The notes under the pieces were generated by a model. It had not been told where the DNA came from, searched no databases, and saw nothing but the letters and a program-made list of their open reading frames with translations. Shown piece by piece: positions 8,632 through 17,071 of a stretch of DNA of 64,000 bases. The stretch is from positions 248,001-312,000 of the forward strand of contig NZ_CP107995.1 in assembly GCF_036116635.1 (NCBI RefSeq). Reading direction: 5' to 3'. How positions within the stretch are numbered: the stretch's first letter is position 1; each line of letters begins with the position of its first letter. Both the position numbers and the translations under genes were made by a program. The stretch is from Amycolatopsis sp. NBC_00345. Its GTDB lineage: Bacteria; Actinomycetota; Actinomycetes; Mycobacteriales; Pseudonocardiaceae.

Positions 8632-9612
8632 TCAGGACTGCCGGGCGCGGGTGAACTCCCAGGCGTCGGACACGATGCCCATGAGGTCGGTGCGCTCCGG
8701 CTTCCAGCCGAGCTCCTGGCCGGCTTTCGCGCTGGAGGCGACGAGCACCGACGGGTCGCCGGTGCGGCGCGGGGCCACGACGGCCGGGATCGGGTGGCCG
8801 GTCACCTTCCGGCAGGCCTCGACGACCTCGAGGACCGAGAACCCGGTGCCGCTGCCCAGGTTGTAGATGCGGTGCTCGCCCGCCGTGGCGTGGCGCAGGG
8901 CCAGCTGGTGGGCGTCGGCGAGGTCGACGACGTGGATGTAGTCGCGGACTGCCGTCTGGTCGGGCGTCGGGTAGTCGTCGCCGTAGATGGAGATGTGCTC
9001 GCGGTCGCCGGTGGCGACCTGAAGGACGAGGGGGATGAGATGGGTTTCGGTGGTGTGCCGCTCGCCGAAGGCGTTGTACGCGCCCGCGACGTTGAAGTAG
9101 CGCAGGCTGACGGCGGCCAGGCCGTGGGCGCGCGCGAAGCTGGTGATGGCGTGGTCGATCGCGAGCTTGGACGCGCCGTAGGTGTTGGTCGGCTGCGTCG
9201 GCGCGGTCTCCGGGATCGGCGACGACTCCGGCTCGCCGTACGTGGCGGCGGTGGAGGAGAACACCAGGCGCGGCGTGCCGTTGGCCTTCATGGCCTCGAG
9301 CAGGCGCAGCGAGGTGACGACGTTGCCCTCCCAGTACTTCGCCGGGTCCGTCATCGACTCGCCGACCAGCGACTTCGCGGCGAAGTGCAGGACGCCGTCG
9401 AAGCCCTCGCCGAGGATGTCGGCGGCCACCGTGGCGGCGTCGCCCTGGATGAAGCGGGCGTCGGGGTGCACGGCGTCGGCGTGGCCGGTGGACAGGTCGT
9501 CCACGACGGTGACCTGGTGACCGGCTTCGATGAGCCGCGCGGCGCACACACTGCCCACGTACCCGGCGCCGCCCGTGACGATCAGTTTCAGGGGGCTCTG
9601 CTGGTCGGTCAC
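8632..9612 (-). CDS. galE: UDP-glucose 4-epimerase
   Basis: Interconverts UDP-galactose and UDP-glucose (Leloir pathway and envelope sugar supply) with tightly bound NAD. The 326-residue protein has the N-terminal Rossmann signature TGGAGYVG, the catalytic serine region FSSTAATYGE and the Y-x3-K pair in YGASKLAID. The C-terminal half carries the UDP-sugar-binding segments seen in GalE. The GTG at 9612 is preferred because AGGAGAAAGG lies just upstream; an ATG at 9651 would add 13 residues rich in His. It shares its strand with galK and ideR, but 273 bases separate it from galK. Confidence 0.95.
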   Translation of the reverse strand: MTDQQSPLKLIVTGGAGYVGSVCAARLIEAGHQVTVVDDLSTGHADAVHPDARFIQGDAATVAADILGEGFDGVLHFAAKSLVGESMTDPAKYWEGNVVTSLRLLEAMKANGTPRLVFSSTAATYGEPESSPIPETAPTQPTNTYGASKLAIDHAITSFARAHGLAAVSLRYFNVAGAYNAFGERHTTETHLIPLVLQVATGDREHISIYGDDYPTPDQTAVRDYIHVVDLADAHQLALRHATAGEHRIYNLGSGTGFSVLEVVEACRKVTGHPIPAVVAPRRTGDPSVLVASSAKAGQELGWKPERTDLMGIVSDAWEFTRARQS

Positions 9613-9885
9613 GTCGTGGCCTTTCTCCTGAGGGTGGTGACTGTGCGGCACAGTCTTCCCTTAAGGCGACGCGACGAGCCGCCCGGGGGTTGCCCCGGAT
9701 GGCTCAGCGCGGTGATCGGCCTTCTCCGGGGCGGACGTCGCCGGGGATCGTCCCGGCGGTCTCCGGCTGGTAGCGCCGACTTCGCCCGGGGACGGCCGTC
9801 TGACGTTTCGCCTGGGCAACTGCCGAGCGACCTCGCGAGGGCAGACGACCGCCGGAAACGACTGTCGAGCGCCCCCGGCCAGGGG

Positions 9886-11070
9886 TCAGACCTCGTCGCG
9901 CCCGGCGCCTCGGGAAGGAACGGCCGTGAACGTCCGCGGGCGGCGGAGGCCGGCGCTTTCGAACGCGGTCTCCACGGCGGAGCGGACCGTTTCCAGGTCG
10001 GCCTCACGCACCAGCGCGATGGCCGAGCCGCCGAAGCCGCCGCCGGTCATCCGGGCGCCCAGCGCGCCCGCCGACCGGGCGGAGTCGACCGCGAGGTCGA
10101 GTTCGGTGGTGGAGATGCGGTAGTCGTCGCGCATGCTCACGTGCGAAGCGTCGAGGTACGGGCCGATCTCGGCCAGCTTGTCCTGGCGCAGCAACGCGAC
10201 CACGTCGAGCACCCGCTGGTTCTCGGTGACCACGTGGCGCACCAGGGGGGCGAGCTCGTCCGGCAGCTGGGCCAGCGCGGCGGGCAGGCCCTCGAGCGTC
10301 ACGTCGCGCAGTGCCTTGACGCCGAGCAGCTCGGCGGCTCGCTCGGTGCCGCGGCGGCGCTCGCCGTAGCCGCCCTCGGCGTGGGAGTGCTTGGTGCGGG
10401 TGTCCATGATCAGGATCCGCACGCCGGCCTCGGCCAGCGGGAACGGGACCTGCTCCATCTCGCCCGAGCGGACGTCGAGGAACAGCACGCACGACTCGGT
10501 GCAGCACAGCGAGGCCGTCTGGTCGAGGAGCCCGGTGGGGGCGCCGACGTAGTCGTTCTCGGAACGCTGCACCCAGAGGGCGATCTGCGCCCGGTCCGGC
10601 GCTCCGGGCGTGTCGCCGTCGACCTCTACGCCGGCGAGGCCCAGCAGGGCCAGCGTCACGGCGCACTCCAGCGCGTGCGAGGAGGACAGGCCCGCGCCCG
10701 ATGGCACGTCACCGGCGATGACCAGGTCGGCGCCCGCGGCGTAACCATGGTCGCGCAGCACCCAGGCGACGCCCGCGGGATAGGCCGCCCAGCCCGCGAC
10801 GGACCGGGGCTCCAGCGACGCGATCTCGAGCGGGCCGGACTGCTGGAGCTGTCCGTCGTCGCCGAGGGTGGCGACGTTCAGCACCCCGTCCTCGCGCGGC
10901 GTCCCGGCCGCGGCCAGGCGGTGGGGCAGGGCGAAGGGCAGCACGAACCCGTCGTTGTAGTCGGTGTGCTCGCCGATCAGGTTGACCCGGCCCGGCGCGG
11001 ACCAGACCCCGGCCGGGGCCCGGCCGTGAATCCGGTGGAACGCCTCGGCCGCGTCGGTGGCGGGGCTCAC
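9886..11070 (-). CDS. galK: Galactokinase
   Basis: Phosphorylates galactose to galactose-1-phosphate with ATP. The 394-residue protein shows the galactokinase signature near the N terminus (GRVNLIGEHTDYNDGFVLP), the GHMP ATP-binding motif VPSGAGLSSSHAL, and the C-terminal glycine-rich motif ARMTGGGFGGSAIAL. Its GTG start overlaps the ideR stop in the sequence GTGA, so it is probably translated by coupling to ideR. The Leloir partner galE lies downstream on the same strand; no galT is visible in the window. Confidence 0.95.
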   Translation of the reverse strand: MSPATDAAEAFHRIHGRAPAGVWSAPGRVNLIGEHTDYNDGFVLPFALPHRLAAAGTPREDGVLNVATLGDDGQLQQSGPLEIASLEPRSVAGWAAYPAGVAWVLRDHGYAAGADLVIAGDVPSGAGLSSSHALECAVTLALLGLAGVEVDGDTPGAPDRAQIALWVQRSENDYVGAPTGLLDQTASLCCTESCVLFLDVRSGEMEQVPFPLAEAGVRILIMDTRTKHSHAEGGYGERRRGTERAAELLGVKALRDVTLEGLPAALAQLPDELAPLVRHVVTENQRVLDVVALLRQDKLAEIGPYLDASHVSMRDDYRISTTELDLAVDSARSAGALGARMTGGGFGGSAIALVREADLETVRSAVETAFESAGLRRPRTFTAVPSRGAGRDEV

Positions 11071-11762
11071 CTGGCCTGCGCCAGCACCGCGTGCAAGGCC
11101 GACGTCGCGACCTGTGCGCTGCAGTCTGTGCCGGTGACCTCGATGGTCACGCTGCCGCCGTTCGCCTTGCCGATCCGGACGCGGCCGCCGGGCACGATGC
11201 CGACGGACTTCAGCTCGGTCATCAGCGACTCGTCGAGCTGGACGTGCTCGGCGATCCGCCTGATCTCGACGTCGCCGCCGCCGGTGCGGGCGAATTCGTC
11301 GAGCCGCACCAGGTCCGACTCGGGTGGCGGGGCGGGGTCGCCGTCGCCGAGCTTGTCGAGGCCGGGAATCGGATTGCCGTACGGCGACGTGGTCGGGTGG
11401 TCGAGCAGCTTGACCAGCTTGCGCTCCACCGCCTCGCTCATCACGTGCTCCCAGCGGCAGGCCTCGGTGTGGACGTGCTCCCACTCGAGGCCGATGACGT
11501 CGACGAGGAGGCGTTCGGCCAGGCGGTGCTTGCGCATCACCGCGATGGCCAGCTCACGGCCGTGGTCGGTCAGCTGCAGGTGCCGGTCGTCGGCGACGAC
11601 CACCAGCCCGTCGCGCTCCATCCTGGCCACGGTCTGGCTCACGGTCGGCCCGCTCTGCTGCAACCGCTCCGCGATCCGGGCCCGCAGCGGGACGACACCC
11701 TCTTCTTCGAGCTCGTAAATCGTACGCAAGTACATCTCGGTCGTGTCGATGAGATCGTTCAC
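11067..11762 (-). CDS. ideR: Iron-dependent transcriptional regulator, DtxR/IdeR type
   Basis: A 231-residue DtxR-family repressor that binds DNA when loaded with Fe(II) and controls iron uptake and storage. It has the N-terminal winged helix (RIAERLQQSGPTVSQTVARM), the dimerisation domain, and an SH3-like C-terminal domain after a proline-rich linker. Every metal ligand of IdeR is in register: M10, C102, E105 and H106 for the primary site, and H79, E83 and H98 for the ancillary site. The GTG at 11762 gives this numbering and has AAGGGGA upstream; an ATG at 11789 would add nine residues. The overlap with galK is unusual for an iron regulator. Confidence 0.95.
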   Translation of the reverse strand: MNDLIDTTEMYLRTIYELEEEGVVPLRARIAERLQQSGPTVSQTVARMERDGLVVVADDRHLQLTDHGRELAIAVMRKHRLAERLLVDVIGLEWEHVHTEACRWEHVMSEAVERKLVKLLDHPTTSPYGNPIPGLDKLGDGDPAPPPESDLVRLDEFARTGGGDVEIRRIAEHVQLDESLMTELKSVGIVPGGRVRIGKANGGSVTIEVTGTDCSAQVATSALHAVLAQAR

Positions 11763-11899
11763 GCTGTCCCCTTCGTCCGCGTAGCTCATCGTAGTCGTTG
11801 GCCCCGACAGCGACGGCACGCCTCGGGGTAACAAGCCCCGGGCGGGGAAAAGTCCGGGCCCGGTGTGCGAAGACAGTCCGGACCTGCAGGATGGGGGGC

Positions 11900-12739
11900 A
11901 TGCGACCGCTGATCACCACCGCCGAGCTCGCCGCCCTGCCCGCGGGGGAGCGCCCGGCCGTGCTGGACGTCCGCTGGCGGCTCGGCGGCCCGCCCGGCGC
12001 CGAGTCCTATCGGGACGGACACGTGCCCGGCGCGGTGTTCGTCGACCTGGACACCGCGCTCGCCTCACCGCCCGGCGAGGGCGGACGGCACCCGCTGCCC
12101 GATCCGGCCGATCTGCAGCGTGAGCTGCGCAAAGCCGGGGTGAGCTCGGGCCGTCCGGTCGTGGTCTACGACGACGCCGACGGCTCGGTCGCGGCGCGGG
12201 CGTGGTGGCTGCTGCGCTGGGCCGGGCACCAGGACGTCGCTGTGCTCGACGGCGGTTACGCAGCGTGGCTCGCCGACGGCCGTGAGGTGACCGCCGACGC
12301 CCCGGTCCCTGAACCGGGTGACATCGAGGTAGTGCCGGGCGGCATGCCGGTGCTTTTCGCGGACGAGGCCGCGGCGCTGGCCCGGGAGGGCGTCTTGTTC
12401 GACGCTCGGGCGAGGGCGCGTTACGCGGGCGAGACCGAGCCGGTCGACCCGCGCGCCGGCCATATCCCCGGCGCGGTCAACGCGCCCTCGACGGAGCACG
12501 TCGGCGCAGACGGCCGCTGGCGCACCCCGGCGGACCTCGCCGAGCGGTTCGCCACCTTGGGCCTCCGCGACGACGCGCCGGTCGGCGCCTACTGCGGCTC
12601 CGGCGTCACGGCGTCCTCTGTGGTGCTGGCGTTGGAGGTCGCGGGCCATGCGGCTCCGGCGGCGCTGTACGCGGGCTCGTGGTCGCACTGGTCTCGCGAT
12701 CCCGGGCGCCCGGCCGCCACGGGCAACGAACCGGGCTGA
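11900..12739 (+). CDS. sseA: Thiosulfate/3-mercaptopyruvate sulfurtransferase (tandem rhodanese)
   Basis: A 279-residue protein of two rhodanese domains; the N-terminal one is inactive and the C-terminal one carries the persulfide-forming cysteine C232 in the loop YCGSGVTA. The enzyme moves sulfane sulfur from thiosulfate or mercaptopyruvate to cyanide or thiol acceptors. First-domain hallmarks are VLDVRWRLGG and GHVPGAVFVDLD. The second has GHIPGAVNAPSTEH. The ATG at 11900 has AGGATG upstream; an ATG at 11891 would add three residues. It is divergent from ideR and has no signal peptide, so it acts in the cytosol. Confidence 0.9.
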   Translation: MRPLITTAELAALPAGERPAVLDVRWRLGGPPGAESYRDGHVPGAVFVDLDTALASPPGEGGRHPLPDPADLQRELRKAGVSSGRPVVVYDDADGSVAARAWWLLRWAGHQDVAVLDGGYAAWLADGREVTADAPVPEPGDIEVVPGGMPVLFADEAAALAREGVLFDARARARYAGETEPVDPRAGHIPGAVNAPSTEHVGADGRWRTPADLAERFATLGLRDDAPVGAYCGSGVTASSVVLALEVAGHAAPAALYAGSWSHWSRDPGRPAATGNEPG

Positions 12740-12876
12740 CGCACACGGGGCGCCTCGCGCTCTGGACCGCCCGACGCCCGGCTCGCGCCGCGCCTGGAGA
12801 GTGCCGCCGCCTCGGGCGCGGGCGGATGAGTAAGGGGAAAACAAGAGTGGCGGCCGGTGACCCGGTCGGGTCTGCT

Positions 12877-12988
12877 GAGCCGGGAGCCGGGAGCCGGGAG
12901 CCGGGAGCCGGGAGCCGGGAGCCGGGAGCCGGGAGCCGGGAGCCGGGAGCCGGGAGCCGGGAGCCGGGAGCCGGGAGCCGGGAGCCGG
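12877..12988. repeat. Sixteen perfect 7-bp tandem repeats (GAGCCGG)
   Basis: An uninterrupted array of 112 bases. Because three units make 21 bases, it stays open in most frames; in the acuC frame it would read as a seven-residue repeat (REPGAGS). It ends 57 bases before the acuC start codon. Confidence 0.97.
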
Positions 12989-13032
12989 GCGCCAGGCGTG
13001 CGTGAAGAACGGCTGGCCGGGCGTCCGGCCAG

Positions 13033-13038
13033 TACAGT
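13033..13038 (+). promoter_or_regulatory. -10 box, leaderless start of acuC
   Basis: TACAGT followed by 7 bases and the ATG at 13046. No ribosome-binding site is present in the gap. Confidence 0.5.
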
Positions 13039-13045
13039 GCGGGAC

Positions 13046-14218
13046 ATGGCCTCGCCTGCTGTCGTCTGGGATTCCGCGCTGCTGGGGTACGACCTCGGCG
13101 GTGAGCATCCGTTCAACCCCGTCCGGCTGGAGCTCACGGTGCGGCTCGCGACGGAGCTCGGGGTGCTGGACGGGGTGGAGCTGCTCGTGCCGTCCGCCGC
13201 GGGGGACGAGGAGCTGCTGCGGGTCCACGCGCCCGAGTACCTCGCCGCCGTGCGGGAGGCGCCGCTGGTCGGGTGGGACGTCGGGCACGGGCTGGGCACG
13301 ACCGACAACCCCGTGTTCAGCGGGATGCACGACGCGTCCGCGCTGGTGGTCGGGTCGACGCTGCTCGCCGCGCGCAAGATCGCCGACGGCGAGGTCAAGC
13401 GGGCGGTGAACATCGCGGGCGGGCTGCACCACGCGATGCGCGACCACGCGTCCGGCTTCTGCGTCTACAACGACTGCTCGGTCGCCATTTCGTGGCTGCT
13501 CGACCACGGCTTCGACCGCATCGCCTACGTCGACACCGACGTGCACCACGGCGACGGCGTCCAGGCCGCCTTCTACGACGACCCGCGGGTGCTCACCGTT
13601 TCGCTGCACCAGCACCCGTTCACGCTCTGGCCCGGCACCGGCTACTCCGCCGAGACCGGCAAGGACAAGGCCGCCGGCACCGCCGTGAACGTGCCGCTGC
13701 CGCCGCACACACGGGACCCCGGGTGGCTGCGGGCGTTCAACGCCGTGGTGCCCTCGCTGCTCGCGGAGTTCGAGCCGCAGATCCTCGTCACGCAGTGCGG
13801 CGTCGACTCCCACGAGGAGGACCCGCTCGCCGACCTTTCGCTGTCCGTCGACGGGCACCGCACGATCTACGCCACCCTGCGCGACCTCGCCGAGACCTAC
13901 GCCGGCGGGCGCTGGCTGGCCGTCGGCGGGGGCGGCTACCAGCTGATCCGCGTGGTCCCGCGCTCGTGGACGCACCTGATCGCGACGGTGCTCGACCGCG
14001 ACGTCGCGCCGGAGACGCCGCTGCCGCCGGGCTGGGTCGACGCCGTCACGCGCGCCGCGCCGACCGCGGAGATCCCGCGCGCCATGACCGACGACCGGGA
14101 CACGACGTTCAAGCCGTGGGGCGACGACGCCGACGAGCCCGTGGACATCGCGATCCGGGACACCCGCCGCGCCGTCTTCCCGCTGCACGGCCTGGACCCG
14201 GACGATCCGAGGGACTGA
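13046..14218 (+). CDS. acuC: AcuC-type protein deacetylase (histone deacetylase family)
   Basis: A 390-residue Zn-dependent class I/II-type deacetylase expected to remove acetyl groups from protein lysines, as AcuC does for acetyl-CoA synthetase in Bacillus. The family core is present: GGLHHAM with the catalytic His pair, SGFCVYND, the zinc-site string YVDTDVHHGDGVQ, and the C-terminal GGGGY motif (AVGGGGYQL). The ATG at 13046 is chosen because it opens with ASPAVVWDSALLGYD, the usual start of the family, and lies 7 bases after a -10 box. Its stop is two bases before the acetyltransferase gene, so the two are surely co-transcribed. Confidence 0.93.
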   Translation: MASPAVVWDSALLGYDLGGEHPFNPVRLELTVRLATELGVLDGVELLVPSAAGDEELLRVHAPEYLAAVREAPLVGWDVGHGLGTTDNPVFSGMHDASALVVGSTLLAARKIADGEVKRAVNIAGGLHHAMRDHASGFCVYNDCSVAISWLLDHGFDRIAYVDTDVHHGDGVQAAFYDDPRVLTVSLHQHPFTLWPGTGYSAETGKDKAAGTAVNVPLPPHTRDPGWLRAFNAVVPSLLAEFEPQILVTQCGVDSHEEDPLADLSLSVDGHRTIYATLRDLAETYAGGRWLAVGGGGYQLIRVVPRSWTHLIATVLDRDVAPETPLPPGWVDAVTRAAPTAEIPRAMTDDRDTTFKPWGDDADEPVDIAIRDTRRAVFPLHGLDPDDPRD

Positions 14219-14220
14219 CC

Positions 14221-16995
14221 ATGCCCGAAGCCGACACCACACCGGGCGAGGGAAACACACCCGGCGACCACCCCGCAGCCGACAGCCACGCCGCGTCCGA
14301 CAGCGACCGGAAAGGCCTCCGCGACCCGTTCGACTACCCGCGGGACTGGGAGGCCGACGTCGTCCTCTCCGACGGGGGGACGGTGCACCTGCGGCCGGTC
14401 GTGCCGAGTGACGCCGACGGGCTGGTCGCGTTGCACGGGCGGCTTTCCGAGCGCACGCGGTACTTCCGGTACTTCGGGGCGTACCCGCGGATCCCGCCGC
14501 GGGACCTGGTGCGGTTCTCCACCGTCGACCACCACGACCGGGTCGCGTTCGCGGCGCTGCTCGGGGACGACATCGTCGCCGTGGGGCGGTACGAACGGCT
14601 CGACCAGGGGCCGTCGGCCGAGGTCGCGTTCCTGGTGGACGACCAGCACCAGGGGCGCGGGCTCGGCTCGATCCTGCTGGAGCACCTGGCCGCGGCCGCG
14701 TCGGAAAGCGGGCTGCGCCGGTTCGTCGCCGAGGTGCTGAGCGAGAACGCCGCGATGGTTCGCGTGTTCCGCGACGCCGGCTACCAGGTGAGCCGCGCGA
14801 TCGAGGAGGGCGTGCTGCACCTGGAGTTCGACATCGACCCGACGGAGGAGTCGCTGGCCGTCGCGCGGTCGCGGGAGCAGGCGGCGGAGGCGCGCAGCGT
14901 GCACAACCTGCTGCACCCGCGGTCCGTCGCGGTGATCGGCGCGTCCACGGACCACATGAAGGTCGGCCACGTCGCGTTCCGGAACCTGCTCTCCGCCGAC
15001 TTCTCCGGCACCGTCTATCCGGTGAACCCCGAGCACCGCTCGGTCCGCGGCGTGCGCGCGTACGCCTCCGTGCTCGACATCCCGGACCCGGTCGACCTCG
15101 CGCTGGTCGCCGTGCCGGCGGAGGCCGTCGAGTCCGTGCTGGACGCCTGCCTGGCCAAGGGCGTGAAGACGCTGCTGATCGTTTCCGGCGGCTTCGCCGA
15201 GTCCGGGCCGCTGGGGCTGCACGCGGAGCTGCGGCTCGTCGGCGAGGCCCGTGCGCACGGCATGCGCGTGGTCGGGCCGAACGCGCTCGGTGTGCTCAAC
15301 ACCGCGACCGATGTCCGGCTGAACGCGACGCTCGCGCCCGTCCTGCCGAAACGCGGCCGCACGGGCTTCTTCTGCCAGTCCGGTGCGCTGGGCACGGCGA
15401 TCCTGGCCGACGCCGGCTCGCGCGGGCTCGGACTGTCCACCTTCGTCTCGGCGGGCAACCGCGCCGACGTCTCGGGCAACGACCTGCTGCAGTACTGGGA
15501 GACCGACCCGGACACGGACCTCGTGCTGCTGTACCTCGAGTCGTTCGGCAACCCGCGCAAGTTCGCGCGGCTGGCGCGGCGGCTGGGGCGCAGCAAGCCC
15601 ATCGTCGCGGTGAAGTCGGGGCGGCACGCGGTGCGGCCGCAGCTGGCGGCGACGTCGGCGGAGGTCGACGAGGCGAGTGTGCAGGCGCTGTTCGAACAGG
15701 CGGGTGTGGTGCGCGTCGAGTCGCTCGCGCAGCTCTTCGACACGGCGCTGGTGTTCGCGCACCAGCCGCTGCCGGCTGGGCCGCGGATCGGGATCGTCGG
15801 CAACTCCAGCGCCATCGGGTTGCTGGCCGCGGACACCGCGCGGTCACAGGGGTTGCGGCTGGCGTTCGACCCCGTCGACATCGGGCCGCAGGCCGGGCCG
15901 GAGGAGTTCGCCGCCGCCGTGCGCGAGGCGCTGGATTCGCCGGAAACTGACGCGCTGATCGCCGTGTTCGCCCCGCCCGTCGCGATCCCGGGCACGGCGT
16001 ACGCGCGGGCGTTGCGCGAAGCGGTTGTGGAGCTGAAGCAGGACAAGCCGATCGTCTCGACGTTCCTCGCCGCGGAGGGGGTGCCGGACGAGCTGGCCGT
16101 GCTGTCGGACGACGGCGTGCCGACGCGCGGCTCGATCCCGTCGTACTCCAGCCCGGAGCGCGCGGTGGACGCGCTGGCCCGCGTCGTCCGGTACGCCGCG
16201 TGGCGGCAGCGGCCGCAGGGCGCGCTGGTGCGCCCGGGCGGGACGCACGTGGAGCAGGCGCAGGAGATGGTGCGGGAACTGCTGTCGGAAGAGGAGGGCC
16301 ATTCGACGCTGCTCTCCGACGACGACGTGGTGCGCCTGCTCGGCTGTTACGGCGTGGACGTGGTCCCGTTCCGCGTGGTGTCCACTGTGGACGACGCGGT
16401 GGCCGCGGCCGCCGAGCTGGGCTACCCGGTGACGCTCAAGGCCGTCGACGAACGGCTGCGCGGCCGCCCGGACCTCGCCGGCGTGCGGCTTGACCTGACT
16501 TCGGAGGACTCCGTGCGCGTCGCGTACCGGGACCTGCGCGAGGTGTCCGGCGACGACGACGTGTACGTGCAGCGGATGGCGCCGAAGGGCATCTCGTGCG
16601 TGATCGGCCTGCAGGACGACCCGTCGTTCGGCACGCTCGTGTCGTTCGGGCTGTCCGGCCTGGTCAGCACGCTGCTGGGGGACCGGGCCTACCGCGCGGT
16701 CCCGCTGACCGACGTGGACGCGGCGACGCTCATCCGCGAGCCCCGCGCGTCGCCGCTGCTCACCGGTTACCGCGGCGACGAGCCCGCGGACCTCGCCGCG
16801 CTGCAGGACATGGTGCAACGCGTGGCCGCGCTGGCCGAGGACAACCCGGAGGTCCGCTCGCTGTCGCTGGACCCGATCCTGGCCTCGCCGGACGGCGCCT
16901 TCGTCGCGAACGCCCGGATGGTGCTGGGCCCGCCGCCCACCCGCCCGGACACCGGCCCGCGCCGCCTGCGGCACATCACGCCGACCGACTCATAA
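14221..16995 (+). CDS. GNAT / NDP-forming acyl-CoA synthetase fusion (Pat-type protein lysine acetyltransferase)
   Basis: A 924-residue fusion. After a charged leader comes a GNAT acetyltransferase (about residues 45-200; acetyl-CoA loop QGRGLGSILL). It is followed by the CoA-binding domain (HPRSVAVIGAS, about 237-330), a succinyl-CoA-ligase-like domain (GRTGFFCQSGALGTAI onward) and an ATP-grasp domain at the C terminus (about 690-915). Relatives acetylate acetyl-CoA synthetase and other acyl-CoA synthetases on lysine. Here the GNAT domain is N-terminal, the reverse of Escherichia coli PatZ. It lies two bases after acuC, so writer and eraser of the mark share one transcript. Confidence 0.9.
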   Translation: MPEADTTPGEGNTPGDHPAADSHAASDSDRKGLRDPFDYPRDWEADVVLSDGGTVHLRPVVPSDADGLVALHGRLSERTRYFRYFGAYPRIPPRDLVRFSTVDHHDRVAFAALLGDDIVAVGRYERLDQGPSAEVAFLVDDQHQGRGLGSILLEHLAAAASESGLRRFVAEVLSENAAMVRVFRDAGYQVSRAIEEGVLHLEFDIDPTEESLAVARSREQAAEARSVHNLLHPRSVAVIGASTDHMKVGHVAFRNLLSADFSGTVYPVNPEHRSVRGVRAYASVLDIPDPVDLALVAVPAEAVESVLDACLAKGVKTLLIVSGGFAESGPLGLHAELRLVGEARAHGMRVVGPNALGVLNTATDVRLNATLAPVLPKRGRTGFFCQSGALGTAILADAGSRGLGLSTFVSAGNRADVSGNDLLQYWETDPDTDLVLLYLESFGNPRKFARLARRLGRSKPIVAVKSGRHAVRPQLAATSAEVDEASVQALFEQAGVVRVESLAQLFDTALVFAHQPLPAGPRIGIVGNSSAIGLLAADTARSQGLRLAFDPVDIGPQAGPEEFAAAVREALDSPETDALIAVFAPPVAIPGTAYARALREAVVELKQDKPIVSTFLAAEGVPDELAVLSDDGVPTRGSIPSYSSPERAVDALARVVRYAAWRQRPQGALVRPGGTHVEQAQEMVRELLSEEEGHSTLLSDDDVVRLLGCYGVDVVPFRVVSTVDDAVAAAAELGYPVTLKAVDERLRGRPDLAGVRLDLTSEDSVRVAYRDLREVSGDDDVYVQRMAPKGISCVIGLQDDPSFGTLVSFGLSGLVSTLLGDRAYRAVPLTDVDAATLIREPRASPLLTGYRGDEPADLAALQDMVQRVAALAEDNPEVRSLSLDPILASPDGAFVANARMVLGPPPTRPDTGPRRLRHITPTDS

Positions 16996-17006
16996 GCCAC
17001 GGCGGT

Positions 17007-17057
17007 CCCTGAAGGCCACCTTGAGGGCATATAGGTCCCTCATGGTGGCCTTCAGGG
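17007..17057. terminator. Long palindrome between convergent genes, CCCTGAAGG family, copy 1
   Basis: Two 21-base arms (17007-17027 and 17037-17057) pair with one mismatch around a 9-base loop. The left arm is itself nearly palindromic (CCCTGAAGG, CCA, CCTTGAGGG). It sits between the stops of the acetyltransferase and fadE27 and can act as a terminator for both. No U-tract follows. Confidence 0.8.
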
Positions 17058-17071
17058 CAGGCGGCGCGGGG

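Larger units (their letters stand above)
12740..13045. other. 306-bp intergenic region before acuC
   Basis: It contains a G/C-rich stretch without recognisable genes, a GGGGAAAAC run near 12834, the 16-copy GAGCCGG array (12877-12988) and the acuC -10 box (13033-13038). A GTG at 12857 could extend acuC upstream through the array, but no ribosome-binding site supports it. Confidence 0.6.

Noticed and set aside
8794..11718. 974-codon open frame on the plus strand across galE, galK and ideR
   Set aside because: It is antisense to three well-supported genes; long antisense frames are usual in high-GC DNA. The product is Arg/Gly/Val-rich with no motifs.
12877..12988. Tandem repeats as a CRISPR array
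   Set aside because: Units are 7 bases, contiguous, with no spacers; no cas genes are near.
12065..14260. 731-codon open frame on the minus strand across sseA and acuC
   Set aside because: Antisense to two confident genes and includes the translated 7-bp repeat (LPAPGSR strings).
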